A DNA stretch of 64,000 nucleotides, taken from NCBI GenBank assembly GCA_003259005.1, contig QLII01000001.1:1302001-1366000 (forward strand). Direction: 5' to 3'. A program made the position numbers and the translations under genes. Below the pieces are notes generated by a model. It was not told where the DNA came from. It searched no databases and was given only the letters and a program-made list of their open reading frames with translations. This document shows, one piece after another, positions 1 to 8,254 of the stretch (within the stretch, counting starts at the first letter, position 1; the number at the start of each line of letters is the position of its first letter). The DNA is from Spirosoma telluris. Lineage in GTDB: Bacteria > Bacteroidota > Bacteroidia > Cytophagales > Spirosomataceae.

Positions 1-1
1 T

Positions 2-802
2 ATTCAGCCACGGCTGGCTACTGGCAAAGATCCACTCCCTACCTCCTTTATCGCCACTCATCCATCTGCCCAACTGCCAGCCGATAGGCCAAACGTAATG
101 GCAGGCTCCTCCTCCTATTACAGGTATGTGGCCGATGTGTACACCAGCTCGGGTGTGTGTGTAATCCCGATCCAGGGAGCGCTTTCCCGGTACGGCCTCT
201 GTTCGTGGGGTTATGAGGATTTAGCGGGGATTCTGCAAGCGGCAGAGCTCTCCGAAACCGTACAGGCGGTACTGCTTAAGATGGACACGCCAGGCGGTGC
301 CGTAGATGGCCTAAAGGCGGCAGCGGAGGCCATACGGGCCATGAGTAAGCCGGTTTATATCTGGACGAACTTTTGTGCATCGGCAGGTTACTTTCTGGCC
401 AGCCAGGCCACCCAGATCTGGCTGGAGGATCAAACGCTGCCAGCCATCGGCAGCATCGGTACGATGATGGTGTACGAGAACCGCAGCAAGGCACTGGAGA
501 TGGCTGGCCTGGACATTCAAATTTTCAGAGCCAGCGGCTCCATCCATAAGAACCTGGCCAACGGTATCGAGCCACTCGCTCCAGAGGTGGAGGCCGACAT
601 GCAGGCCATGCTGGATGCTGCACAAAAGGAGTTTGTGGGCTATGTAAGACGCGGCAGGGCTGGCCTGCTGACCTCCGATGAGTGGAGCACAGGCAAAATG
701 TATGGGGTTCGGGATGGCATTAAGTTAGGCCTGGCCGATAAGGTGGGATCATTTCAACAGGCTTTTAAAGCCACAGTTCAAGCGTTTAAACAATCCAAAT
801 AA
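2..802 (+). CDS. Prophage head maturation protease, S49 (SppA/ClpP-fold) family, 5' partial
   Basis: This is a phage prohead protease of the S49 serine peptidase family, expected to cleave scaffold and capsid proteins during head assembly. The frame is open from base 2, so the gene probably begins left of the window. An internal ATG lies at 98. From that ATG, the motif FCASAGYFLASQA (about residues 93-105) carries the likely nucleophilic Ser. GSIGT follows, and then SGSIHKN, whose Lys fits the general base of bacterial SppA-type Ser-Lys dyads. The stop at 802 abuts the next ATG at 803, so translation is probably coupled. The order protease, coiled-coil protein, capsid protein supports the head-protease role. 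The family call is firm; the true start is unknown. Confidence 0.85.
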   Translation: MQPRLATGKDPLPTSFIATHPSAQLPADRPNVMAGSSSYYRYVADVYTSSGVCVIPIQGALSRYGLCSWGYEDLAGILQAAELSETVQAVLLKMDTPGGAVDGLKAAAEAIRAMSKPVYIWTNFCASAGYFLASQATQIWLEDQTLPAIGSIGTMMVYENRSKALEMAGLDIQIFRASGSIHKNLANGIEPLAPEVEADMQAMLDAAQKEFVGYVRRGRAGLLTSDEWSTGKMYGVRDGIKLGLADKVGSFQQAFKATVQAFKQSK

Positions 803-1249
803 ATGGCACAAGTAAAGCAGACGGTGGCCACGTTTATGGCCTCCTTTTTCGGAAAGTCCGAAAAGGTTATTTCTGAGAAGCTCTCCACCGATGAGCACAA
901 CGATTTTACCAGTGAGGTATTAGGCCTCAATCAAAAGCTGGAGGAGCTCCAGGGCGAAAAAACTACGCTGGAGAACTCTCTAAAAGTGCAGCAGGATCTG
1001 GTTACGGAAAAGGCCACAAAGATCACTGAGCTGGAGGGCAAGATTACAGGCCTGGAGAGCCAGGTTACAACGCTGCAAGGCCAAAAGGTAGCAGCAGAAA
1101 CGGAGGGCGGCAAATACAAAGCATGGTTTGAGAAACAGGCCGGGGCCGGGGCTCAATTGCCAGAGGCTGATGCAAGCAATGCCGAGGGAGCGCCAGAGCT
1201 ATCCAGCTACAATGCCAACGCGCTGGCCGTTTTCCGACGAAGCCGATAA
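803..1249 (+). CDS. Probable capsid assembly scaffold protein (coiled coil)
   Basis: The gene encodes 148 residues, mostly one charged helical segment (about 35-110) rich in Glu, Leu and Lys with heptad-like spacing, as expected for a coiled coil. It sits directly between the S49 protease and the major capsid protein, the usual place of a phage scaffold. No catalytic motif is visible, and the scaffold role is inferred from position and helical character. The start is the ATG touching the protease stop codon. The Arg-rich C-terminus could have been altered by an indel, because other frames stay open to about 1280, but I cannot show that. Confidence 0.65.
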   Translation: MAQVKQTVATFMASFFGKSEKVISEKLSTDEHNDFTSEVLGLNQKLEELQGEKTTLENSLKVQQDLVTEKATKITELEGKITGLESQVTTLQGQKVAAETEGGKYKAWFEKQAGAGAQLPEADASNAEGAPELSSYNANALAVFRRSR

Positions 1250-1317
1250 AAAGCCGCTTAGACGGGTGGCCAGGCAATAAGTAACAAATTTTCAATTATT
1301 TTTTTCAATCGCTCTAC

Positions 1318-2292
1318 ATGGCACAAACACAAGGGTACGATTTTAGTAAACTGCCAACGGCCTTAATGCAGGTTTTCGATGGTAAAAAAGAGATCATTAC
1401 CGACGTATTAACGGATGGTGATGCAAAAATTCGGGAGTTGTATAATCTCCTGGTAACGGACAATAAGAGTCCGCTGGTGAATCTCCAGATTATGGATATT
1501 CTCCGCGCGGCTTCGGATGATTTTACCCCCTCTGCCGGTGCGCTCCAGTTCGGTGCCCGTATCCCCACCTTTGAGGATGTAGATATAGATCTTCAATTTA
1601 CAACCGGAGAAATCCAGACGCTTTACCGTTCGTATCTCCAGTACGTGAAGGGCTTAAGCTCTGAAAAGGAAGTGCTGGCCAATCCGTTCGATGTGTTCTT
1701 TCTGGAGCAGATACTACGCCAGGCACGGGCTAACCTGGTGGAGAAAGCAAGCTGGAAAGCGGTTAAGAACGCCAGCAATACGGGTTCGGTTTATTCCATT
1801 ACGGGCTTACTGTCTAAGGTTACGGCAGCTCGTACCGCGCTTGAAATTCCAGCCGCTCAAGTCTTTACGGCAGCGACAACGATTGACGACACCAACAGCT
1901 ATGAGCAGGCTATTTCGATGTGTCAACTGGTGGAGGCTCAAAACCAGGCCATGCTGGAAATTCCGCTGCAATTCCGTTGTTCTCCCGGTATGGCCCGGAG
2001 CATTAACCGACGACGGCAGGCTAAATTCCCCAACCTGGTACGGCCTAACGAGGTGATGCGCCAAATCGACAACTACGAGAATATTACCATTACACCCGAT
2101 GTGGGTTTAACGGGTAAATCGACCATGCTGATTACGCCAGGCTCTAACCTGAATTTCGTGTGTAATGAAGATGTAAGCGCCTACACCTTAACGGTGGTTA
2201 AGGATGTAAAAGCGATCAAAATCAACATTCGTATGAGCGTTGGTTTCGATTTCGGGTTTGGCAAATTCATGTTTCCAAACGATAAAGTTTAA
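1318..2292 (+). CDS. Phage major capsid protein
   Basis: This 324-residue protein has the length and composition of an HK97-fold major capsid protein: a mixed alpha/beta body, a long central helix (about residues 120-150, FLEQILRQARANLVEKA) and a beta-rich C-terminal half ending in VGFDFGFGKFMFPNDKV. It follows the protease and scaffold-like genes, the standard head-gene order. A hairpin terminator (2300-2327) directly downstream suggests abundant transcript ending here, as is common for capsid genes. No sequence motif proves the fold; the call rests on context, length and general look. ATG 1318 is preceded by an A/T-rich leader with no clear Shine-Dalgarno. Confidence 0.75.
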   Translation: MAQTQGYDFSKLPTALMQVFDGKKEIITDVLTDGDAKIRELYNLLVTDNKSPLVNLQIMDILRAASDDFTPSAGALQFGARIPTFEDVDIDLQFTTGEIQTLYRSYLQYVKGLSSEKEVLANPFDVFFLEQILRQARANLVEKASWKAVKNASNTGSVYSITGLLSKVTAARTALEIPAAQVFTAATTIDDTNSYEQAISMCQLVEAQNQAMLEIPLQFRCSPGMARSINRRRQAKFPNLVRPNEVMRQIDNYENITITPDVGLTGKSTMLITPGSNLNFVCNEDVSAYTLTVVKDVKAIKINIRMSVGFDFGFGKFMFPNDKV

Positions 2293-2299
2293 CCATGTC

Positions 2300-2327
2300 G
2301 GCCTGGCTGCAAGTCAGTGGCCAGGCC
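2300..2327 (+). terminator. Hairpin terminator after the capsid gene
   Basis: GGCCTGGC (2300-2307) pairs with GCCAGGCC (2320-2327) across an 12-base loop, followed by TCTATTTTTCTTC. It starts 8 bases after the capsid stop codon and fits an intrinsic terminator, or an attenuator that raises capsid expression over downstream genes. Confidence 0.7.
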
Positions 2328-2382
2328 TCTATTTTTCTTCACGATCAATTCGATTTTTACAATTAACCGATCTTGTTTTTTT

Positions 2383-3089
2383 ATGAAGCTCACCAAGTTT
2401 TTAATGGCTACGGTCATTCTATTTGCCGGAGCGCTGACGATTGCGGCCACGGATAATGCATTGGCTTGCCTGGTGGCTATGCCGGTTACGTCCTACGCTT
2501 TCCAGCGCGTTACAGGCTTTCGTTTGTTCGATAGCCACGGCCTGGCACTGGCCACCCTGGCAGCGATTCCACGCACCCACAACAGACCGTAAACCCTGGC
2601 GGTGGCCGGAGATTGTTCTTATCTCCTACCGACAACTTTACCGGCGAATGGCCTAAACGGGCAGATATTACGGCGGGTGAGATTACGGTGGTGCCTACCA
2701 TGGTAACAGGGCCACCCGCTGGCACCTTCATCGAGGTGGCCATTTCCGATAACAGTTTAAAGCTGGATGAGGCTCTAAAAGGCGCAACTGGCTACCAGAG
2801 CTGGGAGCAAGGTCTGGAGCTTAAAGTGGCAGGCTACACCAAGGAACAATGTGCAGCCATCGAAAAGCTGTTAAACGTGGATGTGGTGGCCGTGGTGATT
2901 TTAACCGATGGCTTACGGGTAGTCATGGGTACATCCTTAATGGGCTTACAGTTTGAGATTGTGCACACCACGGGAGCCAAAGGTGGCGACCGGAGAGAGT
3001 GGACATTGAAGGCCAAAAACGATGGCTACCAATTCGGTTACATTCCATTAGGCGCAGCGCTGGCCATTCCAGGGGTAACGCTGGTCTAA
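2383..3089 (+). pseudogene. Phage structural protein of unknown role, read across one frameshift
   Basis: Two open frames abut here. The first (2383-2592) starts MKLTKFLMATVILFAG and ends IPRTHNRP. The second is open from 2535 to 3089 but has no ATG near its start, only TTG at 2613. Restoring one C in the ACCCAC run near 2575 joins them smoothly as IPRTPQQTVNPGGGRRLFL. The joined product has about 235 residues. The second half (DNFTGEWPKRADITAGE onward) looks like a beta-rich virion protein. The N-terminal third is hydrophobic. The repair matches the pattern seen in 12 other genes in the window. The alternative is two genes, the second starting at TTG. The function is not recognised. Confidence 0.55.
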
Positions 3090-3111
3090 TCGCTTAATCA
3101 ATTTTCTAACC

Positions 3112-3141
3112 ACGGCCTCCTTTGCTGGCATTGGAGGCCGT
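3112..3141 (+). terminator. Hairpin between phage genes, possible terminator
   Basis: ACGGCCTCC (3112-3120) pairs with GGAGGCCGT (3133-3141) over a 12-base loop, between the stop at 3089 and the ATG at 3156. Only a short T-poor tract (ACTTATT) follows, so termination may be partial. Confidence 0.5.
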
Positions 3142-3155
3142 ACTTATTAAGAACC

Positions 3156-3356
3156 ATGAAAAAGGTAGTAGTGCTTAATCAATCAGCGGGTATCAAGTTC
3201 GGGTTTGGAGAGCGGGATGTGGTGGTAAGTGACACAATGGCCGTGGCCGATGCCGAACACATCCAGGCGCTTTATCCAAAGGTTTACGTGGAGGTTGTAG
3301 AAGTGGCCGATGAGCCAGCCGGAGCAGCCGCAAAAGCCGAGAAGGCAAGTAAATAA
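3156..3356 (+). CDS. Small phage protein, unknown function
   Basis: A 66-residue acidic protein. The first 50 residues (MKKVVVLNQSAGIKFGFGER...) look like a small beta-rich domain, followed by an Ala/Glu/Lys-rich tail. It lies in the head-gene cluster on the same strand. Its length and place resemble small head-completion or decoration proteins, but I recognise no family. The start is the only ATG in the gap and follows a hairpin. Confidence 0.55.
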   Translation: MKKVVVLNQSAGIKFGFGERDVVVSDTMAVADAEHIQALYPKVYVEVVEVADEPAGAAAKAEKASK

Positions 3357-3419
3357 ACGCTGATTTTCTCAACCAACGAAAAGCGTTCTAACCATCAATT
3401 CATTTTAGTATCAATCCCC

Positions 3420-3848
3420 ATGAACGACAAAACAAAACACCTCCAGGCGGTTTGCCAACTGGCCGAAATGGAACATAATGCAGATCCTGAACATCCGGTA
3501 AAAAAGCAAAAGTTTGAGAGCGCCAAAGCTGATTTTGAGCAAGCGCTGGCCGAAGTGGAGCCAACAGAGCCGGAGGCCGCAGAACCAGCCACGGGTGGCA
3601 ACCAATGGCCAGGGGCATCGCTGGAAATTTTGAGCAATGTCGTGGAGGCAATGGATAAGGCAAACCAGGCACTCACCACAGAAAATAAAGCACTGGCCAA
3701 CGAAAACGCTTTACTCAAAGAACAGCTTTTTGAGAAAAGTCAGGAATTAGAAAAGGCCCAGAAATCGACAGCTCCAGCAGAAAGCGATCCAGCGGCCAAG
3801 CCAGCAACAGCCAAACCAGCAACAGCAGCCGACGAAAAAAAAAATTAA
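3420..3848 (+). CDS. Phage coiled-coil protein, unknown function
   Basis: A 142-residue, strongly acidic, Ala/Glu-rich protein. Residues about 75-120 (NQALTTENKALANENALLKEQL) form a clear coiled coil with leucines at heptad spacing, and the tail is Ala/Pro/Lys-rich and probably disordered. There is no catalytic motif. It lies between small head genes and the terminase genes. It could be a second scaffold or a chaperone-like assembly factor, but this is speculation. Confidence 0.55.
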   Translation: MNDKTKHLQAVCQLAEMEHNADPEHPVKKQKFESAKADFEQALAEVEPTEPEAAEPATGGNQWPGASLEILSNVVEAMDKANQALTTENKALANENALLKEQLFEKSQELEKAQKSTAPAESDPAAKPATAKPATAADEKKN

Positions 3849-3889
3849 CAAATACCAACGGCCTGCCAGTTGACAGCGGCAGCAACCCA

Positions 3890-4303
3890 ATGAAAGAGCA
3901 GCTCATGCTGGAAGCCGAAGGGCTCCACCATGAGGCTGCTCTTTTGTCTAATAAGCTGGCCGATTTTGCCGATAATGATGTGGAGGGCCGGAGGCCACTG
4001 GTGGAGCAGATTCTAGCCATCCGTGAGGCCTGGAAAGATGTACGGTATGAGCTCCAAACAGGCCAGAAACGAAGGGAGGAAAAAGAAGCCAAACCATCAA
4101 CGGCCAGCCAGGGACTGCATCCGGCAGAGGCAAAGCTGGAGCTCCAAAAAACGCGGGTAAACATCTCCAAGTATGAGAAAAAACTACGAGAGCAACCCGA
4201 CCACGCAAAGGCCAACATTTGGCAGAGTGAGCTGGCCAGACTAATGGCCATTAAGGAGGAGTATGAGGATGAACTAAGAACGCAAACCTATGAAGCCCAA
4301 TAG
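3890..4303 (+). CDS. Phage helical protein, unknown function
   Basis: A 137-residue, highly charged, helical protein (EAEGLHHEAALLSNKLADFA early; KLELQKTRVNISKYEKKLRE late) without membrane segments or recognisable motifs. Its last 14 bases overlap the start of the next gene (ATG at 4290), which points to coupled translation with the small terminase gene. Confidence 0.55.
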   Translation: MKEQLMLEAEGLHHEAALLSNKLADFADNDVEGRRPLVEQILAIREAWKDVRYELQTGQKRREEKEAKPSTASQGLHPAEAKLELQKTRVNISKYEKKLREQPDHAKANIWQSELARLMAIKEEYEDELRTQTYEAQ

Positions 4304-4838
4304 TAATAATAAGTACTTAGAGAAAGTCAGGGGAGAGATCACTGTTTACCAGCGCTATCTGCTGGAGGATGGCCAGGAACTTACACCCGTCCAGGCCGAA
4401 ACCTTTAAACACATCAATGATGCCAGAGACTGGCTAAAGGAGGGCTATAGTGATGGCCAGGTTTTAGCCATGATTAAAAAAACCACAGCTCTCCAGGATC
4501 GAAGGGCCAGGGAGATCCTGGCCATGAGTTACGTGGTGTTTGCCGAGTTACGGAGTTCCAGGGATAAGGAGGGCGTAAAATACCTCTATTCGGAGATGTT
4601 CCGAGAGGCCGCAAAAAAGGCGCTGGATGATAATGATTATTATAATTATTCGCTCCTGCTGAAAGAAGCGGCCAAAATAGATGGTGCCTACGATAACCAG
4701 AAAGTAGTGGATGCCGAGGCCTATAAAAAGCCATCGAAAGTGGTGTTTAAAATCAAGTCGGTAACGGTCAATAATTCAGCACAAAACGAAACGGCCAGAC
4801 AGATCCAGGAGGCAACCTATGAGCAAATTAGCGAGTAA
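4290..4838 (+). CDS. Probable terminase small subunit
   Basis: A 182-residue, mainly helical protein directly upstream of, and overlapping by 20 bases, the large terminase gene. This is the usual location of the small subunit, which binds phage DNA and starts packaging. The N-terminal half (residues about 45-80, WLKEGYSDGQVLAMIKKTTA) looks like a helix-turn-helix region that could bind DNA. The C-terminus could contact the ATPase. The assignment rests on position and helical build, as small terminases share little sequence. Confidence 0.6.
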   Translation: MKPNSNNKYLEKVRGEITVYQRYLLEDGQELTPVQAETFKHINDARDWLKEGYSDGQVLAMIKKTTALQDRRAREILAMSYVVFAELRSSRDKEGVKYLYSEMFREAAKKALDDNDYYNYSLLLKEAAKIDGAYDNQKVVDAEAYKKPSKVVFKIKSVTVNNSAQNETARQIQEATYEQISE

Positions 4839-6336
4839 TCCAGGGGAGGAAATCCTGGAAGTAGACGTAAACGAAAAACAGGGGCTCTTTCTGGAGGCCG
4901 TTTACAATCATGGGTATAAAATAGCCGGTATGATTGGAGGCCGTGGCTCTGGCAAATCCATAACCTTATCCGACTTTTTACTGTTGGCCTCCGATGAACT
5001 GGCAAAAGGAAAATGTGGGTGGGGCGTACCAACGATCAAAAAGGCAAAATCAAAGCTCACCTCTGGCCTAAAAGCAGGCTGGAAACGTCACGGCATTACG
5101 GAGTATAACTTTACCACTGGTGAGGGCTGTTTTGTGCTCTGGAGGGAGCCACCTGCTCATTTTGATCGACCATACGAGGCCCCTGATATTTGGGAAAACT
5201 GCATAAGTTTCCCGAACGGGTTTGTCATCGAATTCGAGAGCTTTAAACTAGCCGCAGCCGAAAACCGGGGCGCTAACTATGACCTCTATGTCATTGATGA
5301 AGGGCTAAACTTTAAAAAGGCCTGGCTTAAGGTGGTGCTCCCTACCTTACGGGCCAACGTCGGAAAGTTTAACTCTACTTTCCACCAGATGCTGGCCGTT
5401 TTTAGCTCTCCTCCCTGGGATATAGAGGGCCAATGGATGTACGATATTGAGGATCTGGCAAAGCAGGAGCCAGATAAATACTTTTTTATGGAGGTAAAGA
5501 CGCGGGATAATTTGGCGTTTTTACCTGCTGATTATTTAGACACCCTAAAAAAGAGCCTCACCAAACTGGAGTATGAGGTGGAAGTGGAGGGCAAACGGCT
5601 CTCTAAGATGCCTCATAATTTCTATCCTTCTTTCCAGCACCATATCCACGTGGTCAAAGAGGAAAGTGAGGTGCACGAAGGCAGAGCTACCTGGCCCGAT
5701 GAGCTCCTGTATAACACCACCACAGGCCTGGAGATAAGCATAGATTTTAATGCTCACTTTACCAGTTGTACCATCTGGCAGAGTGACATAGTGCAGGCCA
5801 GGCTAATAGATAATCTATACTGTAAGGAGCCAGCGGTGGATGCCAGTGGGGTGGCTATGACAATGGCCCAAACACTGGCCACCCTTATAGCCACGGAATA
5901 TGCAGGCCATAAAAAAAAGGTGGCTGTTTTAACGGGTGATCGGAATGGTCGCAATAAATCGGCAGGCTCCACAAAGTCCATGTTTGAGCAAGTGGCTGAT
6001 ATTTTGGAGCTCTCTGGATGGCACGTTTCTACGGCTCCCCTTAACTACAATCCACCTCACATCGAGAAGTTCAAAGACATTAACAACGTGTTTGCCGAGC
6101 GCAATGAGCAGCTCATTAGGGTACGCATAGACGGGATCAGATGTAAGGCCACGGTGATCTCCTTAGACAACTCACCATTGAACACCGACTATACGAAGAG
6201 TAAGGCCAGTGAGAGCAGCAACATCGACCAGGAGCGAGCTACCCACTTAAGTGATACGGTTGACTATTATATTTTTTGGAAATTAAAGGGTGGCCGTATA
6301 CGATCCGAAATGGATTTCGACCTGGACTATTTCTGA
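4819..6336 (+). CDS. Phage terminase large subunit (packaging ATPase/nuclease)
   Basis: This 505-residue motor pumps DNA into the procapsid and cuts it. The N-terminal ATPase domain has a Walker A motif GGRGSGKS at residues 40-47 and a Walker B motif YVIDEG with Asp160-Glu161. The C-terminal half holds an RNase H-like nuclease domain. Acidic residues in EISIDFNAHF and VLTGDRNGRNKS are likely metal ligands. Length and domain order are normal. It is the last rightward prophage gene, followed by a terminator and the opposing integrase. That order is odd, because the large terminase usually heads the portal and head genes. Confidence 0.88.
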   Translation: MSKLASNPGEEILEVDVNEKQGLFLEAVYNHGYKIAGMIGGRGSGKSITLSDFLLLASDELAKGKCGWGVPTIKKAKSKLTSGLKAGWKRHGITEYNFTTGEGCFVLWREPPAHFDRPYEAPDIWENCISFPNGFVIEFESFKLAAAENRGANYDLYVIDEGLNFKKAWLKVVLPTLRANVGKFNSTFHQMLAVFSSPPWDIEGQWMYDIEDLAKQEPDKYFFMEVKTRDNLAFLPADYLDTLKKSLTKLEYEVEVEGKRLSKMPHNFYPSFQHHIHVVKEESEVHEGRATWPDELLYNTTTGLEISIDFNAHFTSCTIWQSDIVQARLIDNLYCKEPAVDASGVAMTMAQTLATLIATEYAGHKKKVAVLTGDRNGRNKSAGSTKSMFEQVADILELSGWHVSTAPLNYNPPHIEKFKDINNVFAERNEQLIRVRIDGIRCKATVISLDNSPLNTDYTKSKASESSNIDQERATHLSDTVDYYIFWKLKGGRIRSEMDFDLDYF

Positions 6337-6456
6337 TTCAAACTTTCCACAAACCTGCTTTCATATATTCGCGCTGGAAAATTTTGGAAAGTCCCAAAAT
6401 GCTAAAGGGCGGGGTCGAGAAAGAAAAAAATGGACTAAAATGCCAGGTATTCCTCC

Positions 6457-6483
6457 AAAACAGCCTCACAGTGAGGCTGTTTT
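6457..6483 (+). terminator. Strong hairpin terminator ending the prophage late genes
   Basis: AAAACAGCCTCAC (6457-6469) is perfectly complementary to GTGAGGCTGTTTT (6471-6483). It lies between the convergent terminase and integrase genes and can serve both strands. Confidence 0.75.
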
Positions 6484-6542
6484 GTGATTTCGGGGGTGCA
6501 AAATTTAAATTATTGCTTTATTAAAGATTATTAACCTGACTA

Positions 6543-7880
6543 TCAGGCCGCTTGCTGCTCATTTTGATGTAAATGACTTGAGAGAGTTTCCCAACTGGAT
6601 AAGAGCCGGGCCAATCGGTTCCGCCTTGGCCTGGCATAATGTTTCAGCCTTTCGGTTGATGTGAGCCCTAGCATAGTGGCCACATCATCGGCAGGTATTA
6701 ACATCTCATTTAGAGCTAAATCTGCAAACGTTTTACGGGCTATTTTAGTGGATAAGCGTACTGGCAAACCCAAATAGGCCGCTATAAGCTTTAACGTATC
6801 ATTTCGTTTCTGGTTTGACTTTACCGGCAGAGCTTCCAAACTCTCACCGTACTTTTTTAACACGGCCACACCAGGCTCCAGCAGTTTCAAGAAAAATTCC
6901 TTTTTCGTTTTCTGCCGTTTCCCAATAAGCCAGTATTCTTCATTTTTATCCTTATCAATTCTGAACAACTTAGACTTGTAATCACAGTGGTGCATTCCAG
7001 TGAAGCAGTTAAAGACAAAAGCATCTCTTTCTTTGTCCAGTGATTCAGCCGCTGCTGGATGGAGTTCGCCAGCTCTAGCCATAGCTAGGAAATCAAACGT
7101 TATAAGCCGTTCTAACTGCTCTATGGTTAAATGGGTTGTATCTGGCTCCTCCTCACTTGCCTCGATTCGGTAGTTGGCCAGTGGATTTTTAAGGATTAAT
7201 TGCCGTTCAGTGGCCATTTTTAACGCTTGCTTGACGAACTTTAAATGGTTTTCAATATGGCCAGCTCCAAACTTTTCCACACTGGTAAAGTACAGGGCCA
7301 TGTCATCCATAAAGTCCTGATTCAAAGACGTTGCAGGTAATTTGTCACGTTTTGCAAATATTAAGTAATCGGAAATATTTGCAGCATAATTTGACTGTAT
7401 TTCTAAGGTAGACTTTGAAAGCTTACCTAATTTATGCCGCTTTTCTTGTAGCTGATAATGATAAACGCAGACTTCGATTAAAGTAAAAATAGTTCGACGC
7501 TGGGAAATTGTTCCCTGGCCTCCCCTACTTCGTTGTTTATTACAAAACGCATGTTTAATGAGTGAAATAGTTACCTCATCATTTTCGCGTTCCAGATCCT
7601 CTATTTGTTTCTCAATACGATGCTTATAGGCATTGAGCTTTTTATTTTGTTCTTGTGCCCAAATTGACTTTCCCTTAAACGTTTGGTTTTCGGTATCCCA
7701 TTGGGATTTTTTACATTCGATGTGGGTTGATCCAAATTCATCACGTTCAGTATTGTAGGTGACACGCATTTGAATGAATCCTTGAGGGTCATTCGTGTTA
7801 ATTTCATCGGTGGGTACTTGTTTCGTATTAGTGGATTTTCGGAACCAGAAAAGGACGCACATTCTATTAATGTTGTACAT
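6543..7880 (-). CDS. Prophage tyrosine-recombinase integrase with a degenerate active site
   Basis: This is a Bacteroidota-type integrase: an arm-binding N-terminal domain (FWFRKSTNTK, then WDTENQTFKG), a SAM-like core-binding domain, and a C-terminal catalytic domain. I start it at ATG 7880 (445 residues), just before the arm domain. The frame is open to an ATG at 7964. Numbered from 7880, the usual Arg I box reads FTGMHHCD, with His296 where Arg is expected. The HxxR box reads KIAR, with Lys379 for His and Arg382 kept. The third box reads MLGLTS, with Leu406 for His/Trp. Tyr415 in HYARP is kept. It lies 200 bases from the 3' end of tRNA-Ser. It could be a divergent active subfamily or an inactive relic. 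Confidence 0.85.
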   Translation of the reverse strand: MYNINRMCVLFWFRKSTNTKQVPTDEINTNDPQGFIQMRVTYNTERDEFGSTHIECKKSQWDTENQTFKGKSIWAQEQNKKLNAYKHRIEKQIEDLERENDEVTISLIKHAFCNKQRSRGGQGTISQRRTIFTLIEVCVYHYQLQEKRHKLGKLSKSTLEIQSNYAANISDYLIFAKRDKLPATSLNQDFMDDMALYFTSVEKFGAGHIENHLKFVKQALKMATERQLILKNPLANYRIEASEEEPDTTHLTIEQLERLITFDFLAMARAGELHPAAAESLDKERDAFVFNCFTGMHHCDYKSKLFRIDKDKNEEYWLIGKRQKTKKEFFLKLLEPGVAVLKKYGESLEALPVKSNQKRNDTLKLIAAYLGLPVRLSTKIARKTFADLALNEMLIPADDVATMLGLTSTERLKHYARPRRNRLARLLSSWETLSSHLHQNEQQAA

Positions 7881-8026
7881 GGTAAGCGAGATGTGCACCC
7901 CCATGCAATCCCTCTTATCATAAATAGTGCCTATGTAACCGAAGAACAATATGTAACCCGACATGCGACCGGGTTAAAACCGCAATGAAACGCGGCAAAG
8001 CGGCAAAAATGCCTTAAAACAAAAAT

Positions 8027-8050
8027 AGCCACGCATTTTGGTGCGTGGCT
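8027..8050 (-). terminator. Intrinsic terminator of the tRNA-Ser transcript
   Basis: AGCCACGC (8027-8034) pairs with GCGTGGCT (8043-8050). Read leftward, the stem is followed by ATTTTTGTTTT, an ideal terminator 33 bases after the tRNA 3' end. Confidence 0.8.
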
Positions 8051-8083
8051 CGGTCATAATCAACTAGCTATAAAAGCTCTTAG

Positions 8084-8170
8084 CAGAGAGCGAGGGATTC
8101 GAACCCCCGGTACCCTTGCGAGTACTTCTGATTTCGAATCAGACCCATTCGACCACTCTGGCAGCTCTCT
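8084..8170 (-). tRNA. tRNA-Ser (anticodon CGA)
   Basis: This 87-base tRNA reads leftward. The acceptor stem AGAGAGC/GCTCTCT is perfect and the discriminator is G. The anticodon arm is TCTGA-TTCGAAA-TCAGA with CGA at positions 34-36, reading UCG. A long variable arm (AAGTACTCGCAAGGGTACC) marks a class II tRNA-Ser. The T arm is GGGGG-TTCGAAT-CCCTC. CCA is not encoded. The 3' end faces the prophage, as expected for an attachment site. Confidence 0.95.
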
Positions 8171-8254
8171 TTGTATCAGGTCGTCCGACAAATCGGAGTG
8201 CAAAGATGCAAGATTGGTCGTAAAAACGCAACATTCAATCCATGAAATATTCTC

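Noticed and set aside
803..1290. Frameshift at the 3' end of the scaffold-like gene
   Set aside because: Other frames continue past the stop with a plausible tail (PLRRVARQ), but that repair needs two bases and no family motif decides it.
3715..4251. 178-codon leftward frame in the phage cluster
   Set aside because: It overlaps two well-placed rightward phage genes and reads as low-complexity Ser/Leu/Arg from the antisense of charged helices.
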